Made by a program: the position numbers and the translations under genes
Assembly: GCA_902773925.1 (NCBI GenBank)
Contig: CACYGI010000003.1
Coordinates: 1-64,000 of the forward strand
Length of the DNA stretch: 64,000 nucleotides
From: an uncultured Bacteroidia bacterium
Lineage (GTDB): Bacteria > Bacteroidota > Bacteroidia > Bacteroidales > UBA932
Direction of reading: 5' to 3'
Notes under the pieces: generated by a model
What the model was told of the DNA's origin: nothing
The model's input: the letters and a program-made list of their open reading frames with translations, nothing else
The model's database searches: none
Part shown: piece by piece, positions 16,692 to 25,352 of the stretch
Numbering within the stretch: the stretch's first letter is position 1
Layout of the letters: each line of letters opens with the position of its first letter

Positions 16692-17360
16692 TTATGCTTC
16701 AGCGGGAGTCTCGGGAGCTGCAGGAGCTTCGGGAGCCGCAACGACGACGGGAGCTTCGATCTCGCCCATATCGACAGCCTTCTGGAGGAAGTGAGCGTAG
16801 AGCTTAGCTTCGAGGCAGATGGAGACCAGACCGTATAAAATGGAGGCAAGCAATCCGAGGATACCGCCAATATAAGGAATCAGGCCGAAAATTATGGATA
16901 CGATGCAGAGGGCAAGACAAAGGACGAACGTGAGGAAGAAAATCATCCACTTCTCTCCGAAGGTCACCTTATAGCTGAGGGAGAGAGACTTGACGGGAGC
17001 CGTACCCTTGTCCACGAGGAAATAGGGAGCAAAGCCCCACGCGATGCTGAGCACAATGGCGGGGACCATCATGAAGATGGCAGCTGCACCGATGCCTCCG
17101 AACTCAATGGCCAGCAGGACGAAGAAGTCGGAGAAACTCTTGAAATTCTCCTTCTTGAAGAGGTCGGTAGCATTGACGGTCTCGCCACGGCCGATAGCAG
17201 CGATGGCCTTGATCAGACCGATGGTGGTCCCGATATTGAGGTAAGGAATCCAGATGGTCAGCACATAAAGGATGATCATCAGCACGAGGGAACCTGCATT
17301 TGCAATTGCAAGATTAAAAGCACCCTTGAGGGTTTCAACGAAATTAAGCTTGTTTTCCAT
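16692..17360 (-). CDS. Multi-pass membrane protein with an Ala/Pro/Glu-rich tail
   Basis: A 222-residue inner-membrane protein with about five hydrophobic helices between residues 20 and 200. Its tail is low in complexity (EAPVVVAAPEAPAAPETPAEA). It resembles the loose group of YciC/DUF4013-like proteins of unknown function, but I cannot assign a family firmly. The start is the ATG at 17360; the longer frame gives an unlikely N terminus. Divergent from the TonB receptor operon. Confidence 0.6.
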   Translation of the reverse strand: MENKLNFVETLKGAFNLAIANAGSLVLMIILYVLTIWIPYLNIGTTIGLIKAIAAIGRGETVNATDLFKKENFKSFSDFFVLLAIEFGGIGAAAIFMMVPAIVLSIAWGFAPYFLVDKGTAPVKSLSLSYKVTFGEKWMIFFLTFVLCLALCIVSIIFGLIPYIGGILGLLASILYGLVSICLEAKLYAHFLQKAVDMGEIEAPVVVAAPEAPAAPETPAEA

Positions 17361-17444
17361 AGCTTTAGGTTTAAATAATTTTTCAAATGCTAAAAATAGC
17401 AAATAATCCGCATTTTAGCAAGGATTTATCACCATAAATAGGTA

Positions 17445-17476
17445 TTGGCAAAACTGAAATTACTTTTGTAACTTTG
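17445..17476 (+). promoter_or_regulatory. Promoter of the TonB receptor/protease operon
   Basis: TTG at 17445-17447, a 21-base spacer, and TAACTTTG at 17469-17476. The leader would be about 13 bases. I do not see an obvious Fur-type palindrome around it. Confidence 0.6.
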
Positions 17477-17493
17477 CAGAACAATATGGTAAA

Positions 17494-20361
17494 ATGAACT
17501 TTTGCAAGCACATAATAATCATAATGGCGCTCTTTCTGGGGCAGTGTCTGATTCACGCTCAGGGGCGCTCTTATACTGTCCAGGGCCGTGTCACCGATGA
17601 GAACGGACAGCCGATTGAAATGGCTGCGGTGGTCCTCAACCAGTCCCTCTACGGGATGACGGACGGCCACGGGGCATTCAGTATCCACAACGTTCCTGCC
17701 GGACGTTATGTATATACGGTATCGTTTCTCGGTTACGAGTCGGTGACAGATACTCTCGACCTGCGTTCCGCAGCCCGCAATGCCGCTCCGGTTACGCTCA
17801 ACATCATCCTTCCCGAGCAGAACCTGAGCATCAGCGGCGCAGTGGTTACGGCGCAGCAGGACCAGGTCGGCAGCAAGTCCATCATCAAGATGGATGCTAT
17901 CCGGCATATCCAGCCCAAGAATCTGGGCGACCTGCTGCAGCTCGTCCCGGGCAACCTTATCACCAATCCGGACCTCAACGCCGTTTCGCAGGCCACTATC
18001 CGTGAGATCGATACCGGAGGAAACAATAACTACGCGGTAGGTACTTCGGTCGTCGTGGACGGCACGCCGATGAGCAACGACGGCAACCTCCAGGTGCTCA
18101 ACGCCAACCGCTATGGTTCGAGCGCGGACGGCAACAACTCGACGGTAGGTGAGAACACCACCGGCGGCAAGGGCACCGACCTGCGCCTTATCAGCGGCCA
18201 GAACGTCGAGTCGATGGAAGTTATCCGAGGCATCCCTTCGGCCGAATACGGCAACCTGACATCCGGCGTCGTGATAGTCAATACCAAGTCCGGACATACC
18301 CCCTGGGAGTTCAAGGCTCAGGCAGACCCCAATTCGAAGATGGCCTACATCGGCAAGGGATTCAATCTGGCAGCCGGCGGTGCGGTCAATTTCTCGGCCG
18401 ACTGGTCGCAGTCCTGGGCCGATACCAGATTGCATTACAAGGGCTATGAGCGAATTACGGCTTCTGCAGGCTACAGCAACCAGTTCGGTCCGGTGAGCTT
18501 CAATCTTCGCGCCTCGTTCTGGACCGGCATCAACGATACCAAGCGCGATGCGCAGATGACCGAAAGCCACGCCGAGTGGCGCAACGACAACACCGGCGGC
18601 CGCATTGCACTGAACGGTGTCTACAAGGGTGAGGATACATTCCTCACGAGCCTGAGCTACAAGGTCTCCGGCCAGATTTCACGTCAGAAGGACTGGAAGG
18701 CCACGTGGATTTACAATCCTGACGGCGTTATCACCAATACCCGTGAGCAGGGCCTTCAGGAGGCTGTCTTCAAGCGCTACGGCTATCAGTCCGAATACGA
18801 GATAGAGAGTATTCCGGTCAACGTCTTCGCACAGCTGACGGCTGCCAAGTATATCCAGATCGACGGAGACAGCTATACCAACATCAAGCTCGGAGCCGAG
18901 TATGTATTTGACGGCAATTTCGGCGCCGGCCTGACCTATGACGAGGCGAATCCTCCGCAGGCCCAGTCTGCGCATACCCTCCGTCCCCGTGCTTACTCCG
19001 ATATCCCCAATCTGTCAACGGTTTCAGCTTACCTGAGCGACCATACGGTCCTCAAGCTGGGCACTCACAAGGCTACTCTGGAGGCCGGCCTTCGCGTCAG
19101 CAATCTTTTCCTCGATAAGGAGAAGACCGGAGGCCGCAGCGGATATCTGGTGGCTGAGCCGCGTTTCAATGCATCTTTGACGCTGCTCAACCGCGACAAT
19201 AACAACTTTTTGGATGACCTGACGGTCAATGGCGGATTCGGCCTGATGAACAAGATGCCGACCCTGCTTTACCTCTATCCGGACTGCGCATATTTTGACA
19301 ATGTGGCGCTCGGCCGCTGGAGCGAAAATGAATCCGACCGTCTCGCGCTGGTCCAGACGACCATTGTCGAAAACACCCAGAATACCGCTCTTCAGCCTAT
19401 GCACAGTAACAAATGGGAGGCGGGCCTTTCATTCCGCCGTGGCAAGATAACCGGTACGGTCACTTATTTCGAGGAAAGGCATACCGGAGAATTCGGTTTC
19501 GAGACTCAGGTCTTCTGGCAGCAGTATCCCTGGTACACGGTTCCCGACGGGGCGACCAACCTCGCATTCGATCCCGCTTCGCAGGTGGTCTCGTATATGC
19601 TTGGCGGCGTTGCTGGCGAGGCCGATCGCAAGATGTGGACTCAGCGCCTCTCGTGGTCGCTGCCGTCCAATACCTCTTCTTCGTTCAAGCGGGGCATCGA
19701 GTACACCCTCAATCTGGGCGAATTCAAGCCGCTTCGCACGAGCCTCAATATCACCGGTGCGTGGTTCCATATCAAGCGTCAGCGGATGACCGAGTCGTAT
19801 GCCAACGTTGACGTGGATACGCGCCTCAATCCGGCAAACGTCTATATGGTCAAGCTGCCCTCGGGCAGCGGAAGCATCCTGGGCCGAGTCAATTCCAATT
19901 TCGCGTTTATCACACAGATTCCCGCGCTCAAGATGATTTTTACCACGACCGTGCAGGTGGTATGGTATGACAGCAGCCAGAGCATCTACGAGGATGAGCT
20001 CGGCAGGAGCCGTTACTATCTGCGCAGTTTCCCCGACGGCGATTATATGGCTGTCAATCCTCTGGGCTACTATGATATGGATGCCAACTGGTATCCGTGG
20101 ACCGAGGAGGCGGCATCCAACAAGATGCTCTACATATATATGTCCCGCACTCACGCATTCAATCTCGAGAAGGACGTCATCGAGCCCTGGGCGATGCTCA
20201 GTTTCCGTCTGACCAAGGAGATCGGGCGCACCGCGGAGCTTTCATTCATCGCCAACAACGTAACCAATACCCGCAAGTATCATACAAATCCTTATAGCCT
20301 GAGCATCAGTCAGATATATCCGCCGATGTATTTTGGTGCCGAGGTTAAAATCAAGCTTTAA
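17494..20361 (+). CDS. TonB-dependent outer-membrane receptor with carboxypeptidase-D-like N-terminal domain
   Basis: A 955-residue receptor. It has a Sec signal peptide (about 1-23), a carboxypeptidase-regulatory-like beta domain (about 26-110, VQGRVTDENGQPIEMAAVVL), a plug (about 115-265, ending IRGIPSAEYGNLTSGVVIVNTKSG) and a beta-barrel to the C terminus. It would import a ligand bound at the cell surface using TonB energy. No SusD-like partner follows; DUF4876, DUF6850-like, protease and HmuY-like genes do, with 33 bases or fewer between genes, so it heads a seven-gene operon. The HmuY-like gene hints at haem, but no haem-receptor motif is obvious to me, so the ligand is open. Confidence 0.9.
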   Translation: MNFCKHIIIIMALFLGQCLIHAQGRSYTVQGRVTDENGQPIEMAAVVLNQSLYGMTDGHGAFSIHNVPAGRYVYTVSFLGYESVTDTLDLRSAARNAAPVTLNIILPEQNLSISGAVVTAQQDQVGSKSIIKMDAIRHIQPKNLGDLLQLVPGNLITNPDLNAVSQATIREIDTGGNNNYAVGTSVVVDGTPMSNDGNLQVLNANRYGSSADGNNSTVGENTTGGKGTDLRLISGQNVESMEVIRGIPSAEYGNLTSGVVIVNTKSGHTPWEFKAQADPNSKMAYIGKGFNLAAGGAVNFSADWSQSWADTRLHYKGYERITASAGYSNQFGPVSFNLRASFWTGINDTKRDAQMTESHAEWRNDNTGGRIALNGVYKGEDTFLTSLSYKVSGQISRQKDWKATWIYNPDGVITNTREQGLQEAVFKRYGYQSEYEIESIPVNVFAQLTAAKYIQIDGDSYTNIKLGAEYVFDGNFGAGLTYDEANPPQAQSAHTLRPRAYSDIPNLSTVSAYLSDHTVLKLGTHKATLEAGLRVSNLFLDKEKTGGRSGYLVAEPRFNASLTLLNRDNNNFLDDLTVNGGFGLMNKMPTLLYLYPDCAYFDNVALGRWSENESDRLALVQTTIVENTQNTALQPMHSNKWEAGLSFRRGKITGTVTYFEERHTGEFGFETQVFWQQYPWYTVPDGATNLAFDPASQVVSYMLGGVAGEADRKMWTQRLSWSLPSNTSSSFKRGIEYTLNLGEFKPLRTSLNITGAWFHIKRQRMTESYANVDVDTRLNPANVYMVKLPSGSGSILGRVNSNFAFITQIPALKMIFTTTVQVVWYDSSQSIYEDELGRSRYYLRSFPDGDYMAVNPLGYYDMDANWYPWTEEAASNKMLYIYMSRTHAFNLEKDVIEPWAMLSFRLTKEIGRTAELSFIANNVTNTRKYHTNPYSLSISQIYPPMYFGAEVKIKL

Positions 20362-20394
20362 CGATATTAATTCATCAACTAAAATCAATACAGT

Positions 20395-21591
20395 ATGAAA
20401 AAAGTAATCAAATTCTTTGGAATCTTCGCAGCCTGCTCGGTAATCCTGACATCCTGCGACTGGTTTGACACCCTGAAGTTGTACAATGCAACTTTCACCT
20501 TCACCCCTGAAGACAACATCGAGGTTGCCGACCTTACCGACATCACCCTGATCGTTACCGGTCCCGAGGTCGACACTCTTGAGCTTAACTCCCTCGCACC
20601 TGTGACCGACCTGCTCGTCCAGGGCCAGTACACCGCTACGCTTACCGCACGCGTCAAGGATGATGCTACGGCTCAGATTTCGGGCTATGCTACCTTCGAT
20701 CTGTTCGAGGAGAAGCAGGTCAACATCGACCTTAGCCTCAGCTACAAGAGCCCCCTCGTCTTCAAGACCATCTATTCGACCGGCGGTGCGCAGTACTATG
20801 TGCTCGACAGCTATGTCGAGATTGTCAACAACTCCGACGAAGTCCAGTACCTCGACGGCCTGATGCTCGCTTGCCCTCTGGGCAACCTTAAGCAGGAGAG
20901 CGCTTGGCAGGTTGCATTCCCTGACAAGTACAACAGCGGCCAGGGTGCAGTCCTCGCATTCCCCGGCAACGGTACCGATTATCCTCTGCAGCCCGGTGAA
21001 TTCATCGTCCTGGCTGACCAGGCCATGAACCACAAGCTCGCTTACGGCACAGACGAATCCAAGAAGGAAGAGTATCAAAAGAGCCCGGACCTGAGCGGTG
21101 CAAATTGGGAGAAGTACTATGGCAACGGCGATACCGACAACGAGAACGTCCCCAACATGAAGGTTGTCTATACCAACAACAAGAGCATGAAGATGTGGGC
21201 ATTCGGCGTTACCGGCCGTGCTTATATGCTTATCCGTCTGCCCGAAGGCATGACCCCCGAGCAGTTCGCAGCTGACGAGAACAACTACTCCACCACGCCC
21301 AACACTTCTGCGACGACCCTGTTTATGCTCTTCCCGAGCAAGTACGTCCTCGATGCAGTCGATATCTACGGCAACGGTGTGGCAGCTGAGAGCAACTACC
21401 CGTTCTTCCTCGCCAAGGATGATGCAAAGGGTGTAGAGGCAAGCCCGTCTTATGCAGGCAAGTGCGTCCGCCGCAAGGTCGAGAAGATCGTGAACGGCCG
21501 CGTTTACTACAAGGACAGCAACAACTCTTCAGTTGACTTCAAGAACAACCAGGACAACACTCCGGGTCTTGTTCCCAACAGCATTGACTAA
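20395..21591 (+). CDS. DUF4876-type lipoprotein
   Basis: A 398-residue exported lipoprotein: hydrophobic signal and lipobox LTSC with lipidated Cys21, followed by Asp. Residues about 28-120 form an N-terminal Ig-like beta domain. The rest (GGAQYYVLDSYVEIVNNSDEVQYLDGL, then a lamin-tail-like region) matches my memory of DUF4876, a family found beside TonB receptors in Bacteroidales. Probably surface or periplasmic, part of the receptor complex. It lies 33 bases after the receptor gene and 6 before the next. Function not established. Confidence 0.75.
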   Translation: MKKVIKFFGIFAACSVILTSCDWFDTLKLYNATFTFTPEDNIEVADLTDITLIVTGPEVDTLELNSLAPVTDLLVQGQYTATLTARVKDDATAQISGYATFDLFEEKQVNIDLSLSYKSPLVFKTIYSTGGAQYYVLDSYVEIVNNSDEVQYLDGLMLACPLGNLKQESAWQVAFPDKYNSGQGAVLAFPGNGTDYPLQPGEFIVLADQAMNHKLAYGTDESKKEEYQKSPDLSGANWEKYYGNGDTDNENVPNMKVVYTNNKSMKMWAFGVTGRAYMLIRLPEGMTPEQFAADENNYSTTPNTSATTLFMLFPSKYVLDAVDIYGNGVAAESNYPFFLAKDDAKGVEASPSYAGKCVRRKVEKIVNGRVYYKDSNNSSVDFKNNQDNTPGLVPNSID

Positions 21592-21597
21592 TTTGAA

Positions 21598-23163
21598 ATG
21601 AAACGGACAACCCTCGCAATCATCCTTCTTCTGGCTGTCGCGCCGCTCTATGCGCAGACCTGGGACGAGAGCTGGTACAACCAGCCCTTGAATCCGGCCT
21701 ACGCCAGCGTCAATCCGACACGCCTGTCGTACAATGCCGTTCGTGACTACTCCGTGGCTTCGGCCGCCTACAGCATCGACCGGGGTGATTTCCACGCCAT
21801 TGACGGCTGCTCAGATGACCGTCTGATGCGTTTCTCACTGGATGGTTTGCGGCAGGTAGGAAAGTTTGACCTGCAGGGGTCGTTCCGTTATGATAACCGG
21901 AGGCGGCACGGACAGTCCTGGTGCTCCACGCTCGGCCTTGATGCGGACAATCCTTTCTTTGTCTGCGACTCCATCCCGAGCGATGTCACCGTAGAGATGT
22001 TCTGCCTCTCCGCTACGGCGTCCTACCGTTTCTCAGACCGGCTCAAGGCCGGTCTGGAAACGGGTGTGACGACCGGTAGCCGCAGTGACCAGGAAGACCC
22101 CCGTCCTGCGACGAATACTTCGATAATCCCCCTGACGGCCGGCCTTATGTGGCAGGCAAGTGAGGGACTGGCACTCGGCTTTGCGGCCAAAGTGCGTTTT
22201 TATTCTTCTTCGGTCCAGTTCTACAATGTCAATCCTTTGAAGAACTACCGATACTTCGTGATGAAGGGCATGGGTGATTTTATGCGCCGCTCTTCATCTG
22301 ACGAATCCGGCTACAAGCGCGATTATGACGGTCTGACTTTCGGAGGCGCATTCCAGGCGTATATGACTCCGAAGCGCGGCAGTGTCCGTGATTTCCTGGA
22401 GCTGGAGGTGTCCTACGGGACTGAAAAAGCTGTCGACGGCGCTTCGACGTACCGTTTCCTTGGAGGTGATTTCACCAAGATAGAGGCGGGCCTTTCCAAT
22501 AAGCTCCAGATCCGCCGGGGCGGCAATTTCCACAATGTCTCGCTCGGCGCTTCATTTGCCGCAGGCTTCGGCGTATGGAGCGAGCAGCAGCGAAAACTTG
22601 ATCCCGAGCACAACAACCGGATCTATTACGATGTCTTGAGCACCAATATGATCCACTCCTCCATGCTGATAGCGGCAGGGGCGGGGTATGACTTCGAGTG
22701 CTGGAGGGACGGCCGCCGCGATTTCTATGCCACGGTTGACGCTGACCTGCAGCTGAAGCGGGTATCGCAGTACGTCGGTGCCGAGACGCCCGTTCAGCAG
22801 GCCATGATGGTCAAGGCGGGTGCTTCCGCAGGCAAGATGTTTTCGATCGGCAAGGTGCTTCTGGCAACGCAGCTCGAGTTGCGGGGCCGCATGCCTCTTG
22901 CGACGCAGTTCGCCAGCGCTTGCCGCTACGCCGATCCGGATGATATCTCAGTGGTTTACAGTGCGCGAAAGTTTGCTTACGAGACGGCGGCTTACGTGGG
23001 CGCAGGCCTGATGCTGGATGCATCCATGCCGGTGGGACGCACGTATCCTGGCATTATGATCCGCGCAGGATACGATAAATGTCTCGATCAGTCGCAGCTT
23101 TGGCCCGAATTTGCAACTTCGGGTTTACTCGGGCTCGAACTGGGAGCATACCTGAAATTTTAA
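21598..23163 (+). CDS. Outer-membrane beta-barrel protein, DUF6850-like
   Basis: A 521-residue protein with signal peptide MKRTTLAIILLLAVAPLYA and about 14-16 amphipathic strands. It ends in a strand with C-terminal Phe (LGAYLKF), typical of Bam substrates. From its position after DUF4876 I assign it to the DUF6850 barrel family, from memory. It may form a second channel, or anchor the proteases encoded next. It lies 6 bases from both neighbours, clearly co-transcribed. Confidence 0.7.
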   Translation: MKRTTLAIILLLAVAPLYAQTWDESWYNQPLNPAYASVNPTRLSYNAVRDYSVASAAYSIDRGDFHAIDGCSDDRLMRFSLDGLRQVGKFDLQGSFRYDNRRRHGQSWCSTLGLDADNPFFVCDSIPSDVTVEMFCLSATASYRFSDRLKAGLETGVTTGSRSDQEDPRPATNTSIIPLTAGLMWQASEGLALGFAAKVRFYSSSVQFYNVNPLKNYRYFVMKGMGDFMRRSSSDESGYKRDYDGLTFGGAFQAYMTPKRGSVRDFLELEVSYGTEKAVDGASTYRFLGGDFTKIEAGLSNKLQIRRGGNFHNVSLGASFAAGFGVWSEQQRKLDPEHNNRIYYDVLSTNMIHSSMLIAAGAGYDFECWRDGRRDFYATVDADLQLKRVSQYVGAETPVQQAMMVKAGASAGKMFSIGKVLLATQLELRGRMPLATQFASACRYADPDDISVVYSARKFAYETAAYVGAGLMLDASMPVGRTYPGIMIRAGYDKCLDQSQLWPEFATSGLLGLELGAYLKF

Positions 23164-23169
23164 GACGAA

Positions 23170-25350
23170 ATGAGGTTCAGATCCCTTGTCATAGCAGCGG
23201 CCATCTCGCTGCTCTTTTCCGTCAATACCTTTGCCCAGAGCAAGGGTTTTGCCATTGTCATAGATCCCGTAAGCCTTGAGCAGGCCCGCGCAGAGGTCGA
23301 AGCGTACGCGGCGGCTCTTGAGCAGGTTCAGGGATTCAAGGTTTACGTGGTCGAGGACCGCTGGGGCGTGCCGGATTCGATCCGCCACTGTCTGCAGCAG
23401 CTCCACGCAGAGCGCCGCGCTCCCATCGTCGGCGCAGTCTTCATCGGTGACATACCCATCCCGATGGTGCGTGACGCGCAGTTCCTTACCAGCGCCTTCA
23501 AGATGGACCAGAAGCGGCCCTGGCGTGAAAGTTCGGTCCCTTCTGACAGGTTCTATGATGATTTCGGCCTGCAGTTCGACTTTTTGAAGCGCGATTCGCT
23601 CCAGAGCGATCTCTTCTATTATTCACTTGCGGCCGAGGGCAGCCAGCAGCTGCGTCCCTCGATTTTTACCGGACGTATCCGGCCTACGGATGCCGGCGGC
23701 ACGTCCCGTTACGAAAAATTACGCGCCTATCTGCGCAAGGCAGTTGAGGCGAAACGCAACCCCGAGCCGGTCAACACCGTATTTATCTATACCGGCAGCG
23801 GCAGCGTCAATGAGTCGAAGGTGGCTCATATCTGCGAATATGCTGCGATGCAGGAGCACTTCCCTGACCTGCAGCGTCGCGGAGGCAGCATAAGCTATAT
23901 GGATTATGCAGACCGTCCCTTCATCAAGGAGCGGCTTATGAATGAAATGATGCGCCCTGTTCTGAGCATCGGCCTGATGCACCATCACGGCGACTATGAT
24001 ACACAGTACCTTTCGCACTATCCCAAGCCGGATGACATGGCCTCGGCGCTGGACTACTTGATGCACTGCTACCGCGCGAGACTCGAGCGGGCTGAGCGGT
24101 TCGGCCAGGACGTGGACAGCGTGCGCCGCGCGATCGAAGTGCGCGACGGCCTGCCCGAAGGCTGGCTGCTGCAGGCCGCCTGCGACGAGGCGAAGGCCCG
24201 CGAGCAGGCGATGACTGACTCGATGAACCTTACCCTTCCGGATTTCGCATCCTGGGGCTACAAGCCTTCCTGCCGGGTGGCATTCTACGATGCCTGCTTC
24301 AATGCGGCCTTTATCGAGGAGGATTATATCGCTGGAGAATATATCTTCCAGGAAGGCAGGACCATAGCCGGTATCGGCGGTTCGGTCAACGTCCTTCAGG
24401 ACAAATGGCCTGACAAGCTTATCGGCCTGCTCGACGGCGGGTTGATGGTGGGACAGGTCAACCGGTTCAACGTGGATCTCGAGACCCACGTGATCGGCGA
24501 TCCGACTTTCGTATTTACGCGCTTCGAAGGCTGGATGGACTGCAATGCGCTGGTCTTCGATCCCAAGCCTTCTCGTCTGAGGAAGGTGCTTCGCAGCTCT
24601 GATAAGCCCGATGAGCGGCTGCTGGCTCTCGAGCTGCTTCGCGACGATGCTTCCCTCGGGGATGAAGAGCTGCTGAAAGTGCTTCGCAGCGATCCTGCGG
24701 GGCTGGTCCGCCTGGAGGCTTTCGAGATTCTTATGGACCGCCGTTCGCCGCTTGCCGTAGATGCCATCCTAATCGCATCGCAGGACGGTTTTGAACTCTT
24801 GCAGCGCTTCGCGGTCAATGAGATGTCCCATAGCGGCGATCCCCGCCTGGCCCCTGCCCTGGCGCGGCTTATTGTAGCCAACAATACTTCGGCCCGTGTG
24901 GCGTTCAATGCCCAGCAGGCCATCCAGTTCTTCGAGCCCGACGTGATTTCCGCAGCCGTGGAAGAGGCCCTGGAGGAGGTACTTCCCTTCGTCGTGCGCC
25001 CCGAAGCCTATGCGGCAAGGGTACATTCCATCGTCGATACGTATATCGGCCGCTGGGATGACGATTTCAGGGGGATTATCTCGGGTGAGGCTTCCGCGGG
25101 TATGCGCCGCTCCCGCCTGGGATTCATGAAGATTTACCTGCCGCCGTATCTTGTCCCCGATATGGTCGGTTTTGCCGAAAGCCTTACCGACGAGGATGAA
25201 CTGCTCAAGGTCCTGGATGCCTTCGGATGGCACGGTGCAGGTTACCGCAGCGATGAGATCCGAGCCCTTTGCAGCCGTTTGATGGCTGATCCTGCCCGCA
25301 GCGAAGCCGTTCGCCGCGAGGCTCTCAAAACAGCAAAAAGATTGAAATAG
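23170..25350 (+). CDS. Gingipain-like (C25) cysteine peptidase with C-terminal HEAT repeats, copy 1
   Basis: A 726-residue protein: signal peptide (about 1-22), then a caspase/gingipain-fold region with the C25-type segments GAVFIGDIPIP (88-98), VPSDRFYDDF (123-132) and FTGRIRPTD (166-174). The candidate catalytic dyad is His273 in LMHHHGDYD and Cys376 in FYDACFNAAF. Residues about 465-725 are helical repeats of HEAT type. A GHG motif found in the sister protein is GSG here (209-211). No type IX secretion C-terminal domain follows the repeats, so the protein is probably periplasmic. It is clearly paralogous to the next gene, which starts 2 bases downstream. Activity is inferred, not shown. 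Confidence 0.75.
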   Translation: MRFRSLVIAAAISLLFSVNTFAQSKGFAIVIDPVSLEQARAEVEAYAAALEQVQGFKVYVVEDRWGVPDSIRHCLQQLHAERRAPIVGAVFIGDIPIPMVRDAQFLTSAFKMDQKRPWRESSVPSDRFYDDFGLQFDFLKRDSLQSDLFYYSLAAEGSQQLRPSIFTGRIRPTDAGGTSRYEKLRAYLRKAVEAKRNPEPVNTVFIYTGSGSVNESKVAHICEYAAMQEHFPDLQRRGGSISYMDYADRPFIKERLMNEMMRPVLSIGLMHHHGDYDTQYLSHYPKPDDMASALDYLMHCYRARLERAERFGQDVDSVRRAIEVRDGLPEGWLLQAACDEAKAREQAMTDSMNLTLPDFASWGYKPSCRVAFYDACFNAAFIEEDYIAGEYIFQEGRTIAGIGGSVNVLQDKWPDKLIGLLDGGLMVGQVNRFNVDLETHVIGDPTFVFTRFEGWMDCNALVFDPKPSRLRKVLRSSDKPDERLLALELLRDDASLGDEELLKVLRSDPAGLVRLEAFEILMDRRSPLAVDAILIASQDGFELLQRFAVNEMSHSGDPRLAPALARLIVANNTSARVAFNAQQAIQFFEPDVISAAVEEALEEVLPFVVRPEAYAARVHSIVDTYIGRWDDDFRGIISGEASAGMRRSRLGFMKIYLPPYLVPDMVGFAESLTDEDELLKVLDAFGWHGAGYRSDEIRALCSRLMADPARSEAVRREALKTAKRLK

Positions 25351-25352
25351 AT

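Noticed and set aside
17361..17493. Fur box or haem-responsive operator before the receptor operon.
   Set aside because: The region is AT-rich with small inverted repeats, but I find no convincing 19-bp Fur-like palindrome.
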